Source: a virus
Length of the DNA: 21,963 bases
Reading direction: 5' to 3' (one strand)
Virus record (IMG/VR): IMGVR_UViG_3300037264_002289
Location: 1-21,963 of that record
In this document: positions 1 to 5,806 of the stretch, piece by piece
Position numbering within the stretch: the first letter of the stretch is position 1
Layout of the letters: each line of letters opens with the position of its first letter
The notes under the pieces: generated by a model
What the model saw: only the letters and a program-made list of their open reading frames with translations
The model's database searches: none
What the model was told of the DNA's origin: nothing
Program-made: the position numbers and the translations under genes

Positions 1-1
1 C

Positions 2-175
2 TTTGATCTGCCCCTAGTGGCACTGGGCGATGGCAGACTCAACGTGGCCCAGGACGCCCCTATTTTGATCCCTCTGGATGTAGAGGCAGCGCGCGGTAGG
101 ACGGTGCACGCGGATCTAGATCACACCTTTTTGTTCAGCTTTTTTGATTACCTGCCCGCGCTGGCGGACACGTAA
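2..175 (+). CDS. Major tail (tail tube) protein, C-terminal 57 residues only
   Basis: An open frame enters from the left edge and stops with TAA at 173-175. It reads from FDLPLVALGDG to the end FDYLPALADT. The C-terminal stretch of short hydrophobic strands, with DAPILIPLD followed later by HTFLFSFFDYLPA, resembles the ends of siphophage tail tube subunits, which stack as hexameric rings around the tape measure. The main support is position: the gene sits directly before a frameshifted tail chaperone pair and a tape measure, exactly where the tail tube gene lies in lambda-type modules. The start and most of the protein lie outside the window, so the family cannot be confirmed from the fragment alone. 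Another tail protein is possible but less likely. Confidence 0.6.
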   Translation, partial: FDLPLVALGDGRLNVAQDAPILIPLDVEAARGRTVHADLDHTFLFSFFDYLPALADT

Positions 176-198
176 GCTTGATCGACAAGGACGGTGAA

Positions 199-219
199 CG
201 GGGGCGCTTGTGGCCCCCG
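199..219 (+). promoter_or_regulatory. GC-rich hairpin between tail tube and chaperone genes
   Basis: CGGGGGC at 199-205 and GCCCCCG at 213-219 form a perfect 7-bp stem with a 7-nt loop (GCTTGTG). No U-run follows, so it is not a standard intrinsic terminator. It lies in the only non-coding gap between the tail tube gene and the chaperone gene. By inference it could be a weak attenuator or a 3'-end stabiliser that keeps the abundant tube mRNA above the downstream messages. Confidence 0.5.
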
Positions 220-245
220 CACCGCAGAACAGATAGGAGAGAAAC

Positions 246-716
246 ATGGGCCTATACGAGAAACTTCAAACTTCAGTAGAGCTAGAGACACAAGGCGTCC
301 TGATGGTTTACAAGGACCTGGGGCTACGTATGTGCGTACGCCGCGCGGGCGGCAAGAACAGCGCCTACACTCGCGCCATCGCGCGACAGACCAGAGATTT
401 CCAGCGGGCCTTAGATCTGGACCAGGTCTCAGAAGAAACGATGACAGCAATCTTGCTGCCGGTGTTCGCGGACCACGTCGTTGCGTGCGATACGGTGGAA
501 ACCGAAGTCAACGATGAAGGCACCCCGACCGTAGGCACAGACAAGTGGGCCAAGGGCATCGAGAACGAAAACGGCGAGGTCGTGCCGGCGACGAAAGAGC
601 AGATCATCGAGACGTTCAAAGCACTACCCCTGCTGTTCCAGCGAGTTCGCGAAGACTCGTCTCGTGAGTCGTTGTACCTGGCGTCAGCAAGAGAGGCCGC
701 TGCAAAAAACTCGTAG
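246..716 (+). CDS. Tail assembly chaperone (lambda gpG-like), pre-frameshift product
   Basis: This 156-aa protein begins at ATG 246, preceded by AGGAG at 235-239 with good spacing. It stops at TAG 714-716. Position after the tail tube gene, size near lambda gpG (140 aa), and a slippery heptamer just before the stop identify it as the short tail assembly chaperone. Such proteins coat the tape measure and recruit tube subunits in the cytoplasm, and are absent from the virion. The sequence shows an N-terminal beta-rich part, a helix rich in Arg/Gln (about residues 35-60) and an acidic middle. The last codons GCA AAA AAC TCG TAG carry the frameshift site. Sequence similarity to known gpG proteins is not obvious by eye, so the call rests on context and the frameshift signal. 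Confidence 0.78.
   Translation: MGLYEKLQTSVELETQGVLMVYKDLGLRMCVRRAGGKNSAYTRAIARQTRDFQRALDLDQVSEETMTAILLPVFADHVVACDTVETEVNDEGTPTVGTDKWAKGIENENGEVVPATKEQIIETFKALPLLFQRVREDSSRESLYLASAREAAAKNS
704..710 (+). promoter_or_regulatory. -1 programmed frameshift site (A AAA AAC)
   Basis: The heptamer A AAA AAC lies in the correct phase: 705-707 and 708-710 are zero-frame codons, and the zero frame ends at TAG 714-716. A -1 slip moves ribosomes into the frame that is open from 710 to the TGA-free end at 1057. A hand-folded hairpin begins six bases downstream: CCGT 717-720 with ACGG 749-752, then CCTC 721-724 with GGGG 742-745 across a bulge. That is the spacing usually seen for -1 stimulators. Lambda G/GT-type frameshifting is the known precedent. 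Confidence 0.85.
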
Positions 717-1057
717 CCGTCCTCCTGTATAGCCTGGGCCAGGGGCCAACGGAAAAGAAGATTATCCAGGACTGCATGCGGCGTAAGAAGCCGCTGCCCG
801 AAGCGATCAAGAACGCCCCACGGCTTCACGTCGGGCTCGACATCTTCTACTTCGCGTATGGCGACCTTCAGGGCGACCGAGGCGGCATGGGCGATGGGCG
901 TATCCCGTGGACCGCCGTCCAAGCGTATTGCCTCGCCAATGACTTTGAGCCCGATTTGATCGAGGACTGCCACCACTACGTCCAGGCTATGGACGACGCT
1001 TGGCACGAGTACCAAAGGGCCAAAAGAGATAGGGAAAACGCGGCCGGCAGGAGGTAG
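710..1057 (+). CDS. Tail assembly chaperone extension (lambda gpGT T-like domain), expressed by -1 frameshift
   Basis: The -1 frame is open from the slippery site to the TAG at 1055-1057 and adds 115 residues. The full product, encoded by 246-710 joined to 710-1057, is about 270 aa. An internal ATG at 776 would give a 93-aa protein, but it has no Shine-Dalgarno sequence, and the open frame upstream encodes plausible protein (LLYSLGQGPTEKKIIQDC). The C-terminal part carries a GDRGGMGDGRIPW segment followed by helices. An IPW-type motif followed by a helix is frequent in second-frame chaperone domains. In lambda the T domain binds the tail tube protein while G binds the tape measure, and the fusion is made at a few percent of G. 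Function here is inferred from this architecture. Confidence 0.75.
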   Translation, partial: LVAVLLYSLGQGPTEKKIIQDCMRRKKPLPEAIKNAPRLHVGLDIFYFAYGDLQGDRGGMGDGRIPWTAVQAYCLANDFEPDLIEDCHHYVQAMDDAWHEYQRAKRDRENAAGRR

Positions 1058-1091
1058 CTTAGGCGTCCGATATGCGCTATGATAGGCTCCA

Positions 1092-1562
1092 ATGGCCCGG
1101 TTCGTAGTCGTCAAAGACTTCGCCGCTCTTGCGACGGAGATGCAGAAGCTCGGCATTGAGATCGAGGGCGGGGAAAATCGCCTGGTCAAAAACATCGCCA
1201 CGCACATCCACGAGCCGCTGGTGCTTGGCACGGCCGCAGACACGGGCGAAGCGCGGTCGAATTGGGTCGTCACGACTGGCAGGCCGAACGCAGCGGCGAT
1301 TGACCCGTACGCCCCAGGTGAGCACTTGGGCATGGGGGAGCGACAGAATGCGCGGGCTGCGATCGACCAAGGGCAGGGCGTGATTCAGTCTCGCAGGCCG
1401 GGGGATACCGTCTTCATCACGAACCTGGCTGACCATATCGGTCAGTTGAACGATGGTCTGGTGAGATTCCGACCGGAGAATCGCGCGGCCAAGGCAGGCT
1501 TCATAGAGCAAGCGATTGACGAGGGCATCGAAATGGGGGTCAGGACTACTACGATCCTTTGA
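1092..1562 (+). CDS. Tail completion protein, HK97 gp10 / lambda gpZ-like
   Basis: This 156-aa protein shows the gp10/gpZ pattern: an N-terminal helix (AALATEMQKLGIEIEG), a central TAADTGEARSNWVVTTG motif matching the family's T-x-DTG-x-x-R-x-x-W core, and VFITNLADHIGQLNDG near residue 120, matching the usual N-x-xPY-x-x-x-x-E/N-x-G strand. Such proteins complete the head-proximal end of the tail and mediate joining to the head. Its place between the chaperones and the tape measure differs from the usual position before the tail tube gene, but occurs in some siphophages. The start at ATG 1092 has only a weak upstream AGG. A TATGAT hexamer lies at 1078-1083, too close to the start for a normal leader. 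Confidence 0.72.
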   Translation: MARFVVVKDFAALATEMQKLGIEIEGGENRLVKNIATHIHEPLVLGTAADTGEARSNWVVTTGRPNAAAIDPYAPGEHLGMGERQNARAAIDQGQGVIQSRRPGDTVFITNLADHIGQLNDGLVRFRPENRAAKAGFIEQAIDEGIEMGVRTTTIL

Positions 1563-1571
1563 GGTTGATAG

Positions 1572-4115
1572 GTGGCTTCACGCACTTACACAGTAAACGT
1601 AAATATCGCCTCCACTGGGGGGCGTGCGGTTGCTCAGCAGCTCGGAGCTGTTCAGCAACAGGCTAAGTCAGCAGCGGGTGCACTTACGTTTTTCAGACGC
1701 ACGCTTGCGGGGCTAGGGCTCGGGCTGGGCATCCGACAGCTCGTTGAGTACGCCGATAGTGTTACGAACCTCCGTAATAGACTGTCCTTGGTCACGTCTT
1801 CGTCACTGGAGGTTAGCCGTATTACAAAGGAGCTGTTCTCGGTCGCCAAGGACACCCGAAGCGCGTTCGACGATACCGCACAAGTCTTCACCCGCCTGGC
1901 GCTGTCCTCGAAGCAACTCGGTGAGACGCACGATTCGTTGCTTTCTATCACGCGATCGTTGAACCAAGCAGTCATCCTCTCGGGCGCCAATGCTCGCGAA
2001 GCATCAAACGGCCTCATTCAGTTGTCGCAGGCCATCGCATCGAACCGGCTCGGTGGCGACGAACTGCGCAGCGTGCTAGAACAGTTACCGCTCGTCACGG
2101 ACATCATCGGCGAGCATCTGGTGAGGCTGGGCCTCGCTGTCAATGGAACGCGCGGTGAAGTTCGCGAGCTTGGCTTCCAGGGCAGAATCACGGCGCGCAT
2201 CATCATCGACGCCTTCAAGGAAGCGCGCGATCGGCTGGAGAAGGACTTCGCGAACACCGTTCCGACTATCACGCAATCCTTCATTTACCTGAGTACGACG
2301 CTTGTGGAACTGGTGGACGATTTCAACCGATTTAGCAACAGCGCCAGCGTCCTCGCGGGGTCGATCATCTTCTTGGCGGACCACTTAAGAGACTTGCTGA
2401 ACTTAGCGGTCTTGTTGGGCGGTGCGTTTGCGGGGGTCAAACTTGGTGCCCTGCTTGCCACTATTGTACGGCTAGGAAAAGGCTTCTTTGCGGCTCGCGC
2501 CGCGATGGCTTTGTACGTGGCGGGCGCAGGGTCCGCAGTCGTAGGAATCACTACGCTTACAGGCGCAGTAAAGGCCCTGTTCCTTGCACTCGGGGGGTTG
2601 CCCGCGCTGATTGGTCTCATCGTTACTGGCCTTGCGCTGTTGGCGAACGCCAATATCAACTTCTTCGGCAAGCAAAATGCCGGCAATGAAAGCGCGGCAA
2701 AGGAAGCAAAAGATGCTCTGACAGACATCATGAAGTTTGCCCCTGAGGTTCGCGCAGAAGTGCAAGCGATCGCGCAGGAGATTGCGTTCGTTAACAAACT
2801 GTTGGACGAGCAGGACAAGAGCTGGATTCGTAATGATGAAGCCGCTGAAGCGATGCAAAAGAACCAGGAACAGCTTAACAAGCGCCTGATTGAGTTGCGT
2901 AAGGGTGGTGGTAAAGACGACCCCAATAAGGAAGCTAAAGAACAGGCCGAGTTGTTGGATAAGATCATGCGACAGCTCGAAGGCGAGTTCAAGTCACTTC
3001 AGCTCAACCGTCGCGAGCGCGAGCGCTTCGTTGAGTTGCTACGTATCGAGGAGCAGCTACGCGCGAAAGATTTCAAAGGAGACCAGCTAACCAACGCGCT
3101 CGCGCTGGTCGAAGCACAATTGAAACTGAACCAGTCGGAGTCTGAGTATCGCGAGATCCTTGATGGCTTGCTGGCACCGCAGGAAGCACTGAACATCGCT
3201 ACGATAGACTATCAGCGTATCATCGCGGAGCAGCCCCAGTTTGCGGAGCAGGCGAAGCGCGCCCTGATACAGTACAGGATCAATGCACTGGAGCCGATGA
3301 CTGACGCCGTTTCGGGTCTGGCTCGCGCGCAGATGGAGCAGCAACTAGAGTTCAGCAACGATGCCAAAGCAGCGGCAGACGCATATCGCGCGTTGACCGA
3401 TCCGGCGATGGAGTATGAGCAGACGATGCGCGCGTTAAATGCTACCATCGCGGAGTTTCCCGCGTTGCAACGCGAAGCTACTGTTGCGGCCATCGACGCG
3501 CGTATAGCGTTGTTGGAAACGCAAACGACCGCAGAGGCAGGCATTCAGCGCGGTGCCTTGAAGATACAGAAGGAACTTAGTGACACCGCGTCCCTAACGG
3601 AGACCGCCTTCGTCGGCGCGTTCCAAGATGCTAAGAGCGCGATGCTCGACTTCTTCGAAACGGGCAAGCTATCTACGGATGACTTCATCAACAACTTGCA
3701 TCGCAGGCTTCTGGACCTAGCGCTGAGCGGCCTCTTGGAGAAGGCGCTTGGTGGTGCGCTCTCGATAGCAGGGGGCCTCGGCGGCGGCCTCGGCGGCGGC
3801 ACCGGGGGTGGCACCGGGGGTGGCGCTGGCAGCCCGGCGGTATTCGCAGGCGACCCAACCAACTTCGCTCGTGGTGGCGGATTCACGGTCGGGGGCATGG
3901 GCGGCACAGACAGCCAGATGGTTGCGTTCCGCGCGTCGCCCGGCGAGCGCGTAAGTGTGCAGACGCCCGAGCAGCAGCGTAGAGGCGGCAGTCGCCCGGC
4001 GAACGTGAACATCTATGTCACCACACCCGATGCAAAGAGCTTTGATCGAGCGCAGGGGCATATTTTGGCTCGCATGGGCGCCCAGCTAAGTCGGGCGTCG
4101 CGGAGGGACGGGTAA
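1572..4115 (+). CDS. Tail tape measure protein
   Basis: This 847-aa protein starts at GTG 1572, behind GAGGT at 1561-1565. Residues ~60-235 match the tape-measure N-terminal domain (TIGR02675 type), with LRNRLSLVTSSS, FDDTAQVFTRLA, LNQAVILSGA and the LGGDELRSVLEQLP segment. Residues ~257-365 are strongly hydrophobic and could be several membrane helices, as expected for a protein that is ejected and helps DNA cross the inner membrane. Residues ~420-500 are charged coiled coil. A glycine linker (about residues 735-757) leads to the FTVGGMGGTDSQMVAFR and SPGERVSV C-terminal motif common in prophage tape measures, which lies next to the hub. At about 0.15 nm per residue, a tail near 125 nm is expected. 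The stop overlaps the next start (TAATG). Confidence 0.95.
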   Translation: MASRTYTVNVNIASTGGRAVAQQLGAVQQQAKSAAGALTFFRRTLAGLGLGLGIRQLVEYADSVTNLRNRLSLVTSSSLEVSRITKELFSVAKDTRSAFDDTAQVFTRLALSSKQLGETHDSLLSITRSLNQAVILSGANAREASNGLIQLSQAIASNRLGGDELRSVLEQLPLVTDIIGEHLVRLGLAVNGTRGEVRELGFQGRITARIIIDAFKEARDRLEKDFANTVPTITQSFIYLSTTLVELVDDFNRFSNSASVLAGSIIFLADHLRDLLNLAVLLGGAFAGVKLGALLATIVRLGKGFFAARAAMALYVAGAGSAVVGITTLTGAVKALFLALGGLPALIGLIVTGLALLANANINFFGKQNAGNESAAKEAKDALTDIMKFAPEVRAEVQAIAQEIAFVNKLLDEQDKSWIRNDEAAEAMQKNQEQLNKRLIELRKGGGKDDPNKEAKEQAELLDKIMRQLEGEFKSLQLNRRERERFVELLRIEEQLRAKDFKGDQLTNALALVEAQLKLNQSESEYREILDGLLAPQEALNIATIDYQRIIAEQPQFAEQAKRALIQYRINALEPMTDAVSGLARAQMEQQLEFSNDAKAAADAYRALTDPAMEYEQTMRALNATIAEFPALQREATVAAIDARIALLETQTTAEAGIQRGALKIQKELSDTASLTETAFVGAFQDAKSAMLDFFETGKLSTDDFINNLHRRLLDLALSGLLEKALGGALSIAGGLGGGLGGGTGGGTGGGAGSPAVFAGDPTNFARGGGFTVGGMGGTDSQMVAFRASPGERVSVQTPEQQRRGGSRPANVNIYVTTPDAKSFDRAQGHILARMGAQLSRASRRDG
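3774..3824 (+). repeat. 12-bp in-frame tandem repeats coding a glycine linker in the tape measure
   Basis: GGCCTCGGCGGC occurs twice (3774-3785 and 3786-3797). After one GGC, ACCGGGGGTGGC also occurs twice (3801-3812 and 3813-3824). Each unit codes four residues (GLGG or TGGG). The run forms a flexible glycine hinge ahead of the C-terminal hub-facing motif. Such a run can expand or contract in frame by slippage. Confidence 0.85.
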
Positions 4116-4741
4116 TGGCGTTCATCAATCAGCGGCTGCCCGAGGAAGTGGAGAGGGGGTCTAGCGGCGGCCCATCCTTCAGCACGACGGTGGCTACGTT
4201 GTCGTCTGGCTTCGAGAAGCGCAACATCAACTGGTCTGCGTCTAGGCAGCAGTTCGATATTGGATACGGGATTCAGAGCAAAGAAGACTTTTCCGAAGTG
4301 CTGGCGTTTTTCTATGTATGCAACGGCCGTGCACACTCGTTCCGTTTCAAGGACTGGGGCGACTATGTCATAGGCAACGACGAGGCTGACAGTCCGCAAG
4401 AGATTGGTACGGGTGACGGCGCGGACACGACGTTTCAGATCGTAAAGAGGTACACAGTTGGTGCAACCACGCACGAGCGCGAGATTACTAAGCCGGTCAA
4501 CGGTACCGTGCGTGCGTTCGTGAATTTCGTAGAGAAGACTGAGGGCGCGGACTACACAGTAAACTATCTTACTGGGCTGATAACCTTCACAGTTTTTCCT
4601 CCTGCGGCACAGTCGGTTGGCGTGATTTGTGAGTTTGACGTAGCTGTTCGTTTCGATGTTGACAACTGTGACGTTACGCTGGAGACCTTTCAGGCTGGCG
4701 CGGTTCCTAGCTTACCCCTGATTGAGGTTCGCAGCGAGTGA
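4115..4741 (+). CDS. Distal tail protein, DUF2460 / GTA gp12-like
   Basis: This 208-aa protein matches the DUF2460 family (TIGR02217), the distal tail protein of the Rhodobacter gene transfer agent. It has the opening MAFINQRLPEEVERGSSGGP, an NINWSASRQQFDIGYGI strand, and the diagnostic GRAHSFRFKDWGDY near residues 71-84. The second half (T-x-FQIVKRY, ITKPVNGTVRAFVN, DYTVNYLTGLITF, FDVAVRFD) is the usual beta-barrel part. It forms the ring joining the last tail tube ring to the hub. GGAGG at 4102-4106 serves a start that overlaps the tape measure stop by one base. Its own TGA overlaps the next GTG start (GTGA), so translation is probably coupled. Confidence 0.93.
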   Translation: MAFINQRLPEEVERGSSGGPSFSTTVATLSSGFEKRNINWSASRQQFDIGYGIQSKEDFSEVLAFFYVCNGRAHSFRFKDWGDYVIGNDEADSPQEIGTGDGADTTFQIVKRYTVGATTHEREITKPVNGTVRAFVNFVEKTEGADYTVNYLTGLITFTVFPPAAQSVGVICEFDVAVRFDVDNCDVTLETFQAGAVPSLPLIEVRSE

Positions 4742-5805
4742 AGACGATCAGCGCAAACATGACCACCCACCTTGCGGGTACGGTCACGTCGCTGTGCTCG
4801 TTGTGGACGGTCACGCGTCTGGACGGTCAGGTCTTTCGCTTTACCGACCACGACCGCAACGTCGTGTACGGAGGCAACACTTTCTTCGCAGCGATGGGCT
4901 ACGACCGCACCGCTATCAAGAACGAAGCCTCGCTCGCGGTGGACGGTCTCAACGTGCGCAGCTTCTTTGATGCGGCGCACATTACCGAGGCCGATCTTCG
5001 CGCCGGCCTGTACGACCGAGCCGAAATCCATATCCGCACCGTAAACTGGGCGGACCCCGATGGCGACGGTGAAGTCAAGATGCGACGCGGGTGGTTCGGC
5101 GAAGTCACGGTCCCGCTGGATTCGGGCTTGTTCTCGACAGAGCTGCGGAGCTTGTCGCAAGCGTTGTCGCAGCAGCTACTCGAAGTCTATCAGCCTACGT
5201 GTCGTACGGACCTTGGCAGCACGAAGTGTGGTATACCGATTCAGCCGCCTGTACTCGGTCGGCTGGCCCTTGTCGCCGTGGGCCAGTTTTATCGAGTAGC
5301 CACAGATCTTGTTGCGCTCGAACAGGCGCAGTACGAGAACCGTATCTATGAAGTAACAACCCAAGGTACCACGGCGGGCGCGCAGCCGGTATACGACGAG
5401 ACGCCTGGCAATACTACGCTGGATGGCAGCGCCGTCCTCACTGCGCGAGAGGCGTGGACGCGGCACGCGGTTGTTGCGACAGTGACGGACCGGCGCGTGT
5501 TTACGATTACCGTGTCAGAGTCCCGTGCCACGGACGGCTGGTTCGCCAACGGAGCGATCACGTTTGAGAGCGGCAACAACGAGAACGATACCACCGAGGT
5601 TAAGGAGTGGATTGAGAGCACTTCGAGAGTAACGACATACTTGCCGTTGCCGTTCGACATTCAGGTTGGCGACCGACTGCGTCTGTACGTTGGTTGTGAC
5701 AAGCTGCGCTCGACCTGTTTCGAGAGGTTTGCAAACGTCATCAACTTCCGTGGCGAGCCTGACCTGCCGGGCCTCGACGCGCTGACACGCGTGGGGGAAA
5801 ACTAA
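4738..5805 (+). CDS. Tail hub protein, DUF2163 / GTA gp13-like, with putative iron-sulfur cysteines
   Basis: This 355-aa protein belongs to the DUF2163/BR0599 family (TIGR02218). The N-terminal half has FRFTDHDRNVVYGGNTF and the LEVYQPTCRTDLG element. The C-terminal end has LYVGCDKLRSTCFERF followed by NVINFRGEPDLPGLD, a typical family ending. Four cysteines at 155, 164, 320 and 327 form two pairs brought together by the fold. Related hubs (lambda gpL and relatives) bind a 4Fe-4S cluster through such cysteines, so a cluster is likely here. About 60 residues between the pairs (roughly 180-245: YEVTTQGTTAGAQPVYDE, then LDGSAVL...W) form a small extra beta domain. The start is GTG 4738, overlapping the upstream TGA. 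An internal ATG at 4759 is an alternative. Confidence 0.92.
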   Translation: MKTISANMTTHLAGTVTSLCSLWTVTRLDGQVFRFTDHDRNVVYGGNTFFAAMGYDRTAIKNEASLAVDGLNVRSFFDAAHITEADLRAGLYDRAEIHIRTVNWADPDGDGEVKMRRGWFGEVTVPLDSGLFSTELRSLSQALSQQLLEVYQPTCRTDLGSTKCGIPIQPPVLGRLALVAVGQFYRVATDLVALEQAQYENRIYEVTTQGTTAGAQPVYDETPGNTTLDGSAVLTAREAWTRHAVVATVTDRRVFTITVSESRATDGWFANGAITFESGNNENDTTEVKEWIESTSRVTTYLPLPFDIQVGDRLRLYVGCDKLRSTCFERFANVINFRGEPDLPGLDALTRVGEN

Positions 5806-5806
5806 C

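Noticed and set aside
776-1057. Independent 93-aa gene starting at ATG 776
   Set aside because: There is no ribosome binding site, and the same frame is open upstream to a perfect A AAA AAC slippery site, so a frameshift extension explains it better.
365-1333. 322-aa open frame on the minus strand
   Set aside because: It lies antisense to the chaperone genes and gp10-like gene, is low in plausible protein character, and crosses several well-supported + strand genes. GC-rich third positions explain it.
2285-2992. 235-aa minus-strand frame with hydrophobic stretches
   Set aside because: It is antisense to the tape measure, with no start signal or family resemblance.
3545-4012. Proline-rich 155-aa frame on the minus strand
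   Set aside because: It is the complement of the glycine linker and C-terminus of the tape measure, and its proline runs are a by-product of GGC/GGT codons.
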